Assembly: GCF_000717475.1 (NCBI RefSeq)
Contig: NZ_JPIK01000017.1
Span: forward strand, 1-64,000
Length of the DNA stretch: 64,000 nucleotides
Source: Desulfonatronum thiodismutans
GTDB taxonomy: Bacteria > Desulfobacterota > Desulfovibrionia > Desulfovibrionales > Desulfonatronaceae
Direction: 5' to 3'
In this document: positions 1 through 9,103 of the stretch, in pieces
Layout of the letters: every line of letters starts with the position of its first letter
How positions within the stretch are numbered: the stretch's first letter is position 1
Notes under the pieces: model-generated
Told to the model about the DNA's origin: nothing
Seen by the model: the letters and a program-made list of their open reading frames with translations, nothing else
Database searches by the model: none
Position numbers and translations under genes: made by a program

Positions 1-135
1 TTTGGCCGTCTGTCCGACGAATACCAGGCCGGCTGGACCGACTTGGACGTTTTTCTTGTGAACCTCCTTGGATATGCCCATGCTCGTTGCGCTCACCACC
101 TGCTGGATGAACTTTTAAGACCACTGCGTAGATGA
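1..135 (+). CDS. C-terminal fragment of an unidentified protein
   Basis: Frame 1 is open from the first base to a TGA at 133-135 and gives 44 residues rich in Leu, His and Arg, ending LLDELLRPLRR. Codon choice is like that of the neighbouring genes, and the C-terminal helix looks like real protein. The start lies outside the window. It converges on the kinase gene at 249. The opposite strand also has an open stretch here, starting from a weak signal, but it looks less protein-like. I do not recognise the family. Confidence 0.45.
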   Translation, partial: FGRLSDEYQAGWTDLDVFLVNLLGYAHARCAHHLLDELLRPLRR

Positions 136-248
136 GGCATCATATCGAAATATATGGTTTAAGTCAATAAAATTTCTGCAGTGCGACTGTATTAGCTATG
201 CAGTAACTTCACGGATATAGGTTGGAAAACAAGATGGAACTACTGTTA

Positions 249-3200
249 TCAGTCTTCAGCTACCGTCTCAAGCAACGAGAACCAGGCCGTGAACCAGAAC
301 GTCGCCCCTTCGCCTTCCGTGCTTTGCACCCGGATTTCGCCGCCCATCAATTCCACCAGTTCCTTGCAGATGGCCAGGCCCAGTCCGGTACCGGAATGTC
401 GACCCACGTTCTTTCCACGAACATACGGAGAAAACAGCGCATCGATCTGGTCCGGTGAAATGCCGATCCCCGTATCCTTGACCGTGAAACGCAACAGAGC
501 TCTTGGACCGTCAATCATCTCCAGACTACAAAACAGGTCCACTGTGCCCTGATCCGTAAACTTGATGGCGTTGTCGACAAGGTTCAGCAGAATTTGTCGC
601 AACCTGTCCATGTCTCCCCGGAGAACATTCGGCACATCCTCCGCAACGTTCCATTTCAGGGCAAGGCTCTTTTGACGGGCCAAGGGGGTCATCAGGTTCA
701 CCGCCTCCTTCACGACCGAGCAGGGCGAGAAGGATTCATCCTGTAGTTCGATCTTCCCAGCCTCGACCTTCGAAAAGTCGAGCAAGGTATTGAGCAGGTT
801 GAGCATTTTTTCCGAACTCGCGATAATATGCGAGACGCATTCGCGCTGTTCCGCATCAAGAGAGGTGTCCACGAGAAGGCTGGCAAAACCAACGATTCCG
901 TTCAAAGGCGTCCGGACTTCATGGCTGATCTTGGCCAGGAAGTCGCTTTTGGACCGATTGGCTGCTTCCGCGATTTCCTTGGCTTGGGCCAACGCTGCCT
1001 CGGCCTGCTTCCGCTGCGTGATGTCCCGCAAAAAGCAGACGATCTTTCCTCCGTTCATGTTCAACAATGTCGCGGAGGCCTCGATGTTATAAACTTTACC
1101 GTCACTTCTCCGTTGCCGGACTTCGAACAGCTCGCAACCGTTTGTGATGATGCGCGCCACTCTTTCCGCGATTTCAGACGGAGTTTCGTCACTATCCAGG
1201 TCTTTGATGTGCATGCGTAGCAACTCTTCCCTGGTATATCCGGACATATGACAATACGCCTCATTGACGTCGTCGATATGACCTTGGAGGTCGACAATGC
1301 AGAACCCGTCTCGTGTCGTATCAAGAATTGCCCGTAAGTAGGATTTTTGATCAAGCACCGCCTTTTCGACCAGCTTGCGTTGAGTGATATCCACGCCGAC
1401 GGCCCAAGCGGCGTTCCCCGTAAAGCTCAGTTCTCGTGGAAGGTTCGACCATGCGACGCAGTGTTGTGATCCATCCTTGGATGTCAGAATAATTTCCTTG
1501 TTATCAAATTGCCCCTTTTTTTCCTCCCAATCACGCACGATCTGCTCACGATACCCTTGGTCCGGATACATCAGGGCAAAAATTTCAGGATTGAGGAGGG
1601 CCTCTTCTTGAGAATAACCGGTAATAACTTCGCAGGCCTTATTCCAATAGGTGAACCCAACGTTCGGTTCTGTTGTCCCGGCATTGATCAATACGGGCAG
1701 GTTTTCAACCAGCGTGCGAAAGCGTCGTTCACTCTCCACGAGTGCTTTTTCGGCCTTTCTACGTTCCGTAACGTCCTGGGTAACGGCCATGGACCTCAGA
1801 AAGACAACGTCTTCATCGTATTCGGACACGCCGGACATCAACACTTCCAGTATCCGCCCATCCTTGGTCACCATCTGGTACGGCAGGTCATACGCCGAGC
1901 CGGTTTCGAAAAACCTGGGGATGTTCACTTCCACTGCCCTACATCTGGATTCCTCTGTGAAAAAGTCCACGGAGCGGCGTCCCAGCACTTCTTCCCGGGT
2001 GTAGCCGAGTTTTTCGAGCCACATGTTGCTGACGCTGACGATTTCGCCGTTATCATTAATGGAATGGAGCATGGCCGGGGTGTTTTCGTACAAGGAACGG
2101 AGACGTTCATTGCTTTTCCGTACCGCCTTCTCGGCCGTCAGTCTGTCGGTAAGGTCGATGTCAATGCGGAACAATTCCGCTGGGGCGCCCTCCTTTTTGA
2201 CGATCGCGTAGCTGGAATACACGGGGACCAGGGAGCCGTCCTTGCGCATCAGCCACAACTCGGAGGCGGGGATGGGCTCGCCGGTTTGGGCCATATGGTG
2301 CATCGCCGTTTCGACCTCTTCCCGTATTTCCGGAGGAATGATCAGGTCCTGGATTTTACGGCCCACGACTTCCTCGTAGGAATAACCATAAATCTGTTCC
2401 GAAGCCTGGTTCCAATAAAAAGTCGTGCCGTCCATGCGATACCCCTGGACGGCCACGTTGGGGATGTTGGCGAGAAGGTTACGAAAGCGGGCTTCGCTTT
2501 CCGCGAGTTGATCACGGGCAATCATCAGATGGGTGAGGTCATGTACCGTGATGATCACCCCGACCATATTTTTCCCCTCTCTGCATGGGGTGTAGCTACG
2601 ACTCAAATACCTACGGCCTGAATCCAGAGTTATCCATCCGTCATAAAATGTTATTCTTCCATGCAGAAGAGCGGTATCCACGCGCGGTTTAACTTCAAGA
2701 TCATAATATGCGTCGCCAAAATTTCTGGAAATGAAAACCTGGTGTAATATTCCGATTATTTTTTGCACCGGAATATTAATAATCTTTTCATAGGCGACAT
2801 TCGCGACGACGATGATTCCTTCCATATTGACGTATACTTGCGCGTCATTTGAATTCATGACCATCATCTTGTAAATATTTAAAAATTTTTCTAATTTGAT
2901 ACGCTCTGAAATCTCCTGCTGATAGCGATACAGCGTCAACTCAAGTTCGCTGTTTTTCTCACGAACATATTCTTCCAGTTGCTCATTTCCACGAACAAGA
3001 TCACGATCCATGAGTATTCTATCCGTTACATCCTGGACAAGAATATAAGGTTCTGCATCAGTGCTTTCTCCGGGAAGGAAATCCATGGAAATCACTACAA
3101 AACGTTTTTCCGATGATTTTGTGACTATACGGAGAAACTGGCTCCCGATGTTTTCTGATTGCTTCGTGGCATCAATAAACGCTTTGCATGCGGATTGGCC

Positions 3201-3620
3201 TTCAGGAGAAACATGCTTTAAAAAGCGACTCAAGGTGGGCTTGACGGAAAAAGGCGTGTAGCCAAGAAGCTGATACAGGGAAGCGGACCAGCGAGGCGGT
3301 CCGGAGGTGGTTCTCAAGGTCCACACCCCGGTCAGTGAATGTCCGCAATCAACTTGTTTTTCTCCAGTTCTTTCGAGACAGTCACTTCTTCCCTCCGCGT
3401 CGAAAACCAAAAAAAGCGTGCTCAAGCATGAATCAAGGACCGCGCAAATCCGCTCTAACAACGCGATGGTCGGTTGCGACTCGCCCCGTTCAACGCGGTT
3501 ATACTGTCTCAGGCTGATGTCGAGCTTTTGCGCCAGTTCGGCCTGGGTCATGTTTTTTAGCGTCCGCAAATACCGTAACCGATCTCCAATGTGGTGATCC
3601 GAATTTGGCCATTGATGCAT
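249..3620 (-). CDS. XRE-type HTH / multi-PAS sensor histidine kinase
   Basis: Predicted cytoplasmic sensor kinase of 1123 residues. An XRE-like helix-turn-helix lies at about residues 10-62 (MTQAELAQKL, then an RVERGE turn). Roughly six PAS repeats follow, several ending in DVTER/DITQR-type linkers, up to about residue 890. A HisKA domain carries the phospho-acceptor His in SHEVRTPLNG, and the HATPase domain shows N (NLVDNAIKF), G1 (DTGIGI) and G2 (GTGLGLAI) boxes. There is no receiver domain and no clear membrane segment. A longer frame starts at a TTG at 3641, but the ATG at 3620 is preceded by GGAAAGGAG at 6-nt spacing, so I chose it. DNA-binding HTH plus kinase in one chain is unusual. 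The ligand and target are unknown. Confidence 0.9.
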   Translation of the reverse strand: MHQWPNSDHHIGDRLRYLRTLKNMTQAELAQKLDISLRQYNRVERGESQPTIALLERICAVLDSCLSTLFLVFDAEGRSDCLERTGEKQVDCGHSLTGVWTLRTTSGPPRWSASLYQLLGYTPFSVKPTLSRFLKHVSPEGQSACKAFIDATKQSENIGSQFLRIVTKSSEKRFVVISMDFLPGESTDAEPYILVQDVTDRILMDRDLVRGNEQLEEYVREKNSELELTLYRYQQEISERIKLEKFLNIYKMMVMNSNDAQVYVNMEGIIVVANVAYEKIINIPVQKIIGILHQVFISRNFGDAYYDLEVKPRVDTALLHGRITFYDGWITLDSGRRYLSRSYTPCREGKNMVGVIITVHDLTHLMIARDQLAESEARFRNLLANIPNVAVQGYRMDGTTFYWNQASEQIYGYSYEEVVGRKIQDLIIPPEIREEVETAMHHMAQTGEPIPASELWLMRKDGSLVPVYSSYAIVKKEGAPAELFRIDIDLTDRLTAEKAVRKSNERLRSLYENTPAMLHSINDNGEIVSVSNMWLEKLGYTREEVLGRRSVDFFTEESRCRAVEVNIPRFFETGSAYDLPYQMVTKDGRILEVLMSGVSEYDEDVVFLRSMAVTQDVTERRKAEKALVESERRFRTLVENLPVLINAGTTEPNVGFTYWNKACEVITGYSQEEALLNPEIFALMYPDQGYREQIVRDWEEKKGQFDNKEIILTSKDGSQHCVAWSNLPRELSFTGNAAWAVGVDITQRKLVEKAVLDQKSYLRAILDTTRDGFCIVDLQGHIDDVNEAYCHMSGYTREELLRMHIKDLDSDETPSEIAERVARIITNGCELFEVRQRRSDGKVYNIEASATLLNMNGGKIVCFLRDITQRKQAEAALAQAKEIAEAANRSKSDFLAKISHEVRTPLNGIVGFASLLVDTSLDAEQRECVSHIIASSEKMLNLLNTLLDFSKVEAGKIELQDESFSPCSVVKEAVNLMTPLARQKSLALKWNVAEDVPNVLRGDMDRLRQILLNLVDNAIKFTDQGTVDLFCSLEMIDGPRALLRFTVKDTGIGISPDQIDALFSPYVRGKNVGRHSGTGLGLAICKELVELMGGEIRVQSTEGEGATFWFTAWFSLLETVAED

Positions 3621-3944
3621 ATGCTTCTCCTTTCCGTTCAACGGCGAGCCCGAACCAGTTCTCCCGTCAAGCCAAGCCTCTACATTCCCGTGTCGACATG
3701 CTTCAGCGTTTCCCGCACCTCCTAGAACCGCCTCTCCTTTCCCCGCACGGCGTCCAGATCACCGCGGCCTTCAAGGCCAGCCGGTCTATGGTCAACAAAG
3801 AAATCTTCCCTGGCTTGCTCATGGAATGTATTCTTGAAAAGAATCCGGGCTCCCATTACTCGCACCTTTTTGAAACCATTTTTTTAGGAACCCATTGCGC
3901 AAACTCCTTGGCGAAACTTATGACCCGAAGCGCAAGGCACTCTG
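3621..3944. other. 324-bp gap between two kinase genes
   Basis: This gap lies between the start of the HTH-PAS kinase and the end of the hybrid kinase, both on the minus strand. A plus-strand frame runs through it (from 3605), but it overlaps both kinase genes and shows no family resemblance. It presumably holds the promoter of the HTH-PAS kinase. I see no convincing -35/-10 pair and no terminator hairpin. Confidence 0.5.
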
Positions 3945-5594
3945 CTACACCTCGCCGTCCTCTTGCCGATCATGGTTCAGCACGTCTCGAACCCGGATGG
4001 CCAGGTCGCGAAGCTGATAGGGCTTGTGGATGAATCCGGCCGCACCGTTTTTCAAGACCTCATCAACCAGTCCGACTTCATGGTATCCGCTGGCCACGAG
4101 GACCTTCACCTCTGGATCGATGCGCCGCAATTCGCGCAAACAGCGTCGCCCTCCCATGCCGGGCATGCCCAGATCAAGAATGACCAGCCGGACTGTGTTT
4201 TTCTTTTCCGCGTAAACTACCAGGGCATCCTCTCCGTTTTTCACCGCGATCACGGCATACCCAAGTGACTCAAGGGACTCCTTGGTCAATTCACGAATGT
4301 CCGGCTCGTCGTCCACCACCATAATGGTTTCATCACCTTCCGGAAAAACCGGGGCAACCTGCTCCGGCTCATCCTGAACCGCCTCGCGATCCGGCGCGGC
4401 CGACAAGTAGATTTTGAACGTGGTCCCCAGGCCCGGTTCGCTGGAGCATGCGACATGTCCGCCGTGGCCAGAGATGATCTCGAACGTCGTGGCGAGCCCC
4501 AGTCCGGAGCCTTTGCCGACACATTTCGTGGTGAAGAATGGGTCAAAAACATGCTCCAGCGTCTCCTTGTCCATTCCGCACCCGGTGTCCGTGATCGTCA
4601 GCAAGACATGCGGGCCGGGCTGAACACCAGGGAGGCCGAGGGCATGTGACTCGTCGATCATCACGTTTTGCGTCGCGATGGTCAGCCGACCGCCGTCCGA
4701 CATGGCGTCCACGGCATTGTTCGCCAGGTTGAGCAGCACCTGCTCCACCTGAACCCGATCGGCGTTGACGGTCCAGATATCCTCAACAAGGCGTACCTCC
4801 ACACTGATCATCCTGGGGATGACATGTTCCAGCAACGCGACGACGTGAGCGACTTCCTGGTTCATATCCATCCATTCCTTGTGGGTTTCGGCCTTGCGGC
4901 TGAACTGCAAGAGTTGCCGGACCAGATAAGCGCCGCGATCAACGGACTTGGCGAGTGTCCGCAGACGGCCGATGTCGGGATGGTCACGGGGAACGCTTGG
5001 ACGCATAAGTTCAATGGTTCCGCTCATGGTTTGCAGGATATTGTTAAAATTATGGGCCACGCCGCCCGTCAGAATGCCCACGGCCTCCATCTTCTGCGCC
5101 TGAAGCAGCTGTACTTGAAGTTTTTCCTGTTCTTGCTCCATTTTTTTTTGTTCCGTAATATCCCTGATGGCGCCTATCATCCTGACCGGCTTGCCCTGAT
5201 CATCCCCTTCAAAACTTCCCACGTCGTGCACCCAGCGTTCCCTGCCGTCGTCTTGCCGGATAATCTTGTATTCCTGGTCGAAACGCTCACATTTTTTCAT
5301 GGCTTCGTCGCGCGCACGCATGACCTGATCCCGCCATTGAGGATGAATGGAGGACGGCCAAATTTTCGGAAGATGCTTTTCCTGCTGTGGGGTGCCCAAA
5401 AGGGAGTTGAGTACTGTTGAGCTGTTGCAGACAGCTCCGACCAAATCCACGACATAGCTCCCTATCCCGGCGGCTTCCAGACATTCAAGCGGCATTGCCT
5501 CGCTCTCTCGTAAGGCTGCCTTGGGCGGGAAGTCATCCTTCTCCTGGCTGGCGGGAGCAGCATGGAGGTTCGTTTCGAAGGCGGTCTGTTTCAT
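3945..5594 (-). CDS. PAS hybrid histidine kinase with C-terminal receiver
   Basis: A 549-residue cytoplasmic hybrid kinase. One PAS/PAC domain spans about residues 40-155 and ends in AIRDITEQKKMEQ. The HisKA motif is GGVAHNFNNILQ, the NtrB-like variant. The HATPase domain has NLANNAVDAM, DTGCGM and GSGLGLA motifs. A C-terminal REC domain has its acidic pair in VVDDEPDIRE, the phospho-acceptor Asp in VILDLGMPGMGG and the conserved Lys in FIHKPY. The start is well placed behind TAGGAGG. The gene follows the mcp terminator, so it is probably its own unit. The output partner is not evident; the receiver may act as a phosphate sink or relay. Confidence 0.92.
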   Translation of the reverse strand: MKQTAFETNLHAAPASQEKDDFPPKAALRESEAMPLECLEAAGIGSYVVDLVGAVCNSSTVLNSLLGTPQQEKHLPKIWPSSIHPQWRDQVMRARDEAMKKCERFDQEYKIIRQDDGRERWVHDVGSFEGDDQGKPVRMIGAIRDITEQKKMEQEQEKLQVQLLQAQKMEAVGILTGGVAHNFNNILQTMSGTIELMRPSVPRDHPDIGRLRTLAKSVDRGAYLVRQLLQFSRKAETHKEWMDMNQEVAHVVALLEHVIPRMISVEVRLVEDIWTVNADRVQVEQVLLNLANNAVDAMSDGGRLTIATQNVMIDESHALGLPGVQPGPHVLLTITDTGCGMDKETLEHVFDPFFTTKCVGKGSGLGLATTFEIISGHGGHVACSSEPGLGTTFKIYLSAAPDREAVQDEPEQVAPVFPEGDETIMVVDDEPDIRELTKESLESLGYAVIAVKNGEDALVVYAEKKNTVRLVILDLGMPGMGGRRCLRELRRIDPEVKVLVASGYHEVGLVDEVLKNGAAGFIHKPYQLRDLAIRVRDVLNHDRQEDGEV

Positions 5595-5636
5595 AATCCT
5601 CCTAAACGCTACATGCCGTGTGGCGTTGTCCTCGCG

Positions 5637-5680
5637 AAAAAATCATCGCCCGGCCCAATCTGGATGATCGGGCCGGGCGA
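5637..5680 (-). terminator. Rho-independent terminator of cheW-mcp
   Basis: A perfect 11-bp stem, TCGCCCGGCCC (5646-5656) with GGGCCGGGCGA (5670-5680), encloses a 13-nt loop. On the minus strand it is followed within 3 nt by six T residues (plus-strand A-run 5637-5642). It begins 5 nt after the mcp stop codon. Confidence 0.9.
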
Positions 5681-5685
5681 AAGTA

Positions 5686-7722
5686 TCAACCCTGCTTGAG
5701 TTGCTGCACCAGGGTGCGCAGTTCCACGGCCTGGCGGGCCAGTTCGGACACGGCCTGGGCCGATTGGTCCATGACCTCGCTGGTCTCCGTGGAGATCCGG
5801 TTGATGTCCTCCATCCCGCGGTTGATCTCTTCGCTGGCCGCGGACTGCTCCTCGGCGGCGGTGGCGATGGAGCGGACTTGGTCCGAGGCCTCCTCCACCA
5901 GGGAAACAATCTCCCGCAGAGCCTGACCCGATACAGTGGCCAGCTTGGTGGCATCGCCCACGGCTTCGACGGCCTGTTCCATGCCCCGGAGGCTGTCCTT
6001 GGTGCCTTCCTGGATGGCCGAAATGGCGTCGCCCACTTCCTTGGTGGCGTTCATGGTTTTTTCGGCCAGCTTACGCACCTCGTCGGCCACAACGGCGAAC
6101 CCTCTTCCGGCGTCACCGGCCCGGGCCGCTTCGATGGCCGCGTTCAGAGCCAGCAAGTTGGTCTGGTCCGCGATGTCCTCGATCACGGTCATGATCCGGC
6201 CGATCTGCTCGGCCTGCCGCCCGAGCTTGGTCAGATCGTCCTTCATAGCCTCCGTCGTGCTTTCCACCCGATTAATGGCCGCCACCGCCTGAGTGACCAC
6301 CCTCGAGCCGTCCTGGGCCTTGCCCCGTGCATTTTCCGAGCCTTCAGCCGCGGAGGAAGCATTTTTGGCCACTTCCAGGACCGTGGCGTTCATCTCCTCC
6401 ATGGCCGTGGCCGTCTCTCCAGTGCGATTCTTCTGCTCCTCCGCGCCCCGGCTGGCCTGCTCCACCTGGGCGGAAAGCTGTTCCGAAGCCGTGGTCATCC
6501 GTTCCACGACGCCCTCGATGCTGGCCGCGGCCTGGAGCATGCCGTCGCGCTTGGCTGTTTCGGCCTGGGCTCGTGCTTTCTCGGCCTCCTTGGTGGCGAT
6601 CTTGGCCTTCTCGGTTTCCTGGCTGGCCAAATCCGACTGGTGCTCGGCCTCCTTCATCTTTTCGATCAGGGACTGAACCATGGTTTGAATGCTCTGGTTC
6701 AGTTTGCCGACCTCGTCCTTCTGGTTAATGCCGGACTGGGCCTGCAAGTCGCCCTTGGCCACAATCTCGGCGTAGCGCATCAGGCGGTTTACCGGATTGG
6801 TAATGCTCCGGCTGACCAACAGGGCGATGATGATGCCTATGACGAAAAATACGGAAGAGGCTATAACGATGATCCAACGCATCGTATATACCTGCTCAAA
6901 GACATCGTTCCTCGTCGCGCCCACGGCAATGGACCAGCCCGTGCCCGGAATAGAGGTGAAACCAAAAAAACGATCAGACCCGAAAAATGGGTACTCGTCA
7001 AAACCGGACTCACCCCGGGTCATGCGCTGGAGCATGGCGGAGACCGTCGCGAAATCAGGGTTGGTTCGACCTTCTTCGAGGAAGTTGCGTTGATCCAGCA
7101 CAAACTGCCTGTTGACGTGCGCGATCAAGACCCCTTTGTCGTCGATGATGTAGGAATATCCTCGTTCGCCGTACTTGACGTGGTCCGTGATATCGCTGAG
7201 CACGGTCGCGTCCATTACCGCCATCAGCACGCCAACGACTTGGCCATTTTCTCCCCGGATAGGTGTAGCGATGGACAGAATTGGCTGGTTTGTCACCCGG
7301 CTGATAATCACGTTGGAGAACACCGATTGTCCGGCCATGGCTCGCTGGAAATACTCCCGGTCCCTGAGGTCCGCAGTGGTTCCGTCCGGGTAACGAACTT
7401 GGCCATCCGGGAAGACGACGCCCATGCGCTGATAGTTCAACCGGGTGGTTTCATTTTCCAGGGCCGGTCGCTGCTGGCTCCAGTCCATGGACCGAATAAT
7501 ATGCCGGTTGGCCACCCCTTCAATGGCCAAAAGATGATAATCCAGCTGGCTTCTGAGTAGTCTCGCTCCATCTTCGGCGATAATGACGATGTTTTCCTCG
7601 ACTTGACTGAACACGGCACGGGAGGCCCGCTCATAGGCGATAAAGCCGAGCCCTGCGCAAACCAGAATCAGCAGGGCCAAAAAACCACAAGTCAGTTTGA
7701 TGCCAATGGGGATGTTCTTCAT
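5686..7722 (-). CDS. Methyl-accepting chemotaxis protein (dCache, HAMP)
   Basis: A 678-residue transmembrane chemoreceptor. Membrane segment 1 lies at about residues 9-29. A periplasmic double-Cache-like domain of about 250 residues contains the [11 protein letters not shown] and [11 protein letters not shown] motifs typical of dCache_1 sensors. Membrane segment 2 is at about 283-306, followed by HAMP and a long cytoplasmic coiled coil. The conserved hairpin tip reads [18 protein letters not shown]. There is no C-terminal NWETF-type CheR/CheB tether. The gene lies 35 bp downstream of cheW on the same strand, so receptor and coupling protein are probably made together. The ligand is unknown. 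Confidence 0.95.
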   Translation of the reverse strand: MKNIPIGIKLTCGFLALLILVCAGLGFIAYERASRAVFSQVEENIVIIAEDGARLLRSQLDYHLLAIEGVANRHIIRSMDWSQQRPALENETTRLNYQRMGVVFPDGQVRYPDGTTADLRDREYFQRAMAGQSVFSNVIISRVTNQPILSIATPIRGENGQVVGVLMAVMDATVLSDITDHVKYGERGYSYIIDDKGVLIAHVNRQFVLDQRNFLEEGRTNPDFATVSAMLQRMTRGESGFDEYPFFGSDRFFGFTSIPGTGWSIAVGATRNDVFEQVYTMRWIIVIASSVFFVIGIIIALLVSRSITNPVNRLMRYAEIVAKGDLQAQSGINQKDEVGKLNQSIQTMVQSLIEKMKEAEHQSDLASQETEKAKIATKEAEKARAQAETAKRDGMLQAAASIEGVVERMTTASEQLSAQVEQASRGAEEQKNRTGETATAMEEMNATVLEVAKNASSAAEGSENARGKAQDGSRVVTQAVAAINRVESTTEAMKDDLTKLGRQAEQIGRIMTVIEDIADQTNLLALNAAIEAARAGDAGRGFAVVADEVRKLAEKTMNATKEVGDAISAIQEGTKDSLRGMEQAVEAVGDATKLATVSGQALREIVSLVEEASDQVRSIATAAEEQSAASEEINRGMEDINRISTETSEVMDQSAQAVSELARQAVELRTLVQQLKQG

Positions 7723-7757
7723 TGTTTCCCTCGTTTCTTTTCGGTTGATTTCGGGTT

Positions 7758-8240
7758 CTATAAGCCCGTAAGCAAATTCTGTTCGCCTCTGCTCAATAAG
7801 TGGTCCAAGTCCAGTAAGATCAGGAGTCTATCCGCCAGCTTGCCCACCCCGCTGATGTACTCGGATTCGATCCCGGCAATGATGGACGGTGGTGGTTCCA
7901 CTGTGTTTGCCGGGATGCGCAGCACCTCGGACACCGAATCCACCACAAAGCCGACGATGACGGCGTTAATCTCGATGACGATGATCCGGGTGTGCTTGTC
8001 GTGCTCCTGGCCGGTCATGCCGAAACGCTTGCGCAGATCAATGATCGGGATGACCTTGCCCCGCAGGTTGATCACCCCTTCCACGAAATCCGGAGCTTTG
8101 GGCACCCGGGTGATGCCCATCATCCGGATAATCTCCTGCACCTTGAGGATCTCCACCCCGAACTCCTCGTCTCCGATGTGAAACGTGACCAGTTGCAGCA
8201 AGGTGTCGTCCTTGCCCGCCGACTGCTGCTGACCGTGCAT
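7758..8240 (-). CDS. cheW: Chemotaxis coupling protein CheW
   Basis: A 160-residue SH3-like CheW-fold protein that couples receptors to CheA. Family features are a [14 protein letters not shown] start, the [17 protein letters not shown] core and the IIDLRKRFG motif. A longer frame starts at 8264, but the ATG at 8240 is preceded by GGGAGGAG, so I use it. It heads a two-gene unit with the downstream mcp. No cheA, cheY, cheR or cheB lies nearby, so it must join a kinase encoded elsewhere or serve this receptor specifically. Confidence 0.95.
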   Translation of the reverse strand: MHGQQQSAGKDDTLLQLVTFHIGDEEFGVEILKVQEIIRMMGITRVPKAPDFVEGVINLRGKVIPIIDLRKRFGMTGQEHDKHTRIIVIEINAVIVGFVVDSVSEVLRIPANTVEPPPSIIAGIESEYISGVGKLADRLLILLDLDHLLSRGEQNLLTGL

Positions 8241-8387
8241 TTTTCTCCTCCCGTGCTGGTTCATGCTCTAGGTTATTGGCCACTTGCCCCTGGCTCACGG
8301 ATCATGACCTTCAGGTTGGAGGCCATGGTCGAGAGGGATTCCGGGGGAACCAAGGGCGCCAAATCTCTTCCGGGTATCATTTGAGTT

Positions 8388-8400
8388 TATTATAATAACA
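8388..8400 (-). promoter_or_regulatory. Possible -10 element for cheW-mcp
   Basis: The minus strand carries a perfect TATAAT (plus-strand 8389-8394) in an AT-rich patch about 150 bp upstream of the cheW start. No good -35 hexamer sits at the right distance, so this is only a candidate. Confidence 0.25.
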
Positions 8401-8564
8401 CGAATACTGTCGACGCGTATACGACGCGAAACGGCGTATTTGTGGCGTTTTTTTTGAAGAGAGGCATTAACGCTGAGCGTTGATCAGGAGAGGCTGGACA
8501 TGAAGATCATGCCATGTCCGCGTTTTTTGTTCCGCGAGAGGAAGGCGGGAGGTGTCGATAGGCG

Positions 8565-8730
8565 GTGTCTCAAAATGGTGGGCCAGGCGTCTTGCCTGTC
8601 CACGGAGGCAGGATGCTGCGCTATTGGTTCTACGCGAGTGATTGGAATGCCGGCATATTGCCGCTGCCCCGCGTTGCCGCGCCCATCCAGGGCGGCCGCG
8701 AGAGACGCCCCTACGGAGGATTGACGGGCA
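8565..8730. repeat. Probable interspersed intergenic repeat
   Basis: GC-rich block containing the small palindrome CAGGC-GTCTT-GCCTG (8584-8598) and a GCCGCCCTGGATGGGCG-type stretch (minus-strand sense). Blocks of this style recur between genes in related genomes, and they yield spurious basic ORFs on both strands. Only one copy is visible here, so repeat status is inferred. Confidence 0.35.
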
Positions 8731-8800
8731 CAAAAATAACTACCACACTCTTCAGGTTGTTTTTGCTCGCATCCGTAATCTGCATAAAAAGGAGTACGAT

Positions 8801-9085
8801 ATGGAAGCAAGAGCCGTTAAAATGGCTAACAGTCTGGCGTTCCTGATACCCAAGCCAATCGTCGCGAAACTCGGACTCATGGAGAACACCTCTGTCGATA
8901 TTTCACTCAGAGGCGACGAAATTGTGTTCAGGCCCATGCCCAGAAAGTATATTCTGTCCGAACTTCTGGCCGGGATAACACCGGAAAATATGCATGACGA
9001 GGTCGGCTGGGGCGAGCCTATGGGGCAGGAGCTGCTCTGGGACGCATCCCAGACCAACCCCCTGAAACCTTCAAGTGTCTATTGA
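8801..9085 (+). CDS. MazE/AbrB-type antitoxin, orphan
   Basis: A 94-residue protein with an N-terminal SpoVT-AbrB swapped-hairpin fold, residues about 1-48: KMANSLAFLIPKPIVAKLGL followed by VDISLRGDEIVFRP. This matches MazE-family DNA-binding antitoxins. The C-terminal tail (ELLAGITPENMHDEV) is of the sort that contacts MazF. The frame continues upstream, but the ATG at 8801 follows AAAAAGGAG and begins exactly at the conserved fold. No mazF-like gene follows: the next gene begins 18 bp later on the opposite strand. It is therefore an orphan antitoxin or a repurposed regulator. Confidence 0.85.
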   Translation: MEARAVKMANSLAFLIPKPIVAKLGLMENTSVDISLRGDEIVFRPMPRKYILSELLAGITPENMHDEVGWGEPMGQELLWDASQTNPLKPSSVY

Positions 9086-9103
9086 GAGAAAAGGTCCGAG
9101 GTA

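Larger units (their letters stand above)
8241..8800. other. 560-bp intergenic region
   Basis: No convincing gene is present. Short frames on both strands have proline/arginine-rich, non-conserved translations. The region contains a possible minus-strand -10 element near 8390, a repeat-like stretch at about 8565-8730, and the ribosome-binding site of the mazE-like gene (AAAAAGGAG, 8786-8794). Confidence 0.55.

Noticed and set aside
3605..4033. Plus-strand frame between the two kinases (142 codons)
   Set aside because: Overlaps both kinase genes, lacks a ribosome-binding site and shows no family features.
5701..7560. 619-codon plus-strand frame over the MCP gene
   Set aside because: Antisense to the conserved receptor; the translation is Gly/His/Leu-rich without domains.
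8467..8733. Small basic frame on the minus strand
   Set aside because: Its sequence resembles spurious ORFs from GC-rich interspersed repeats; no ribosome-binding site.
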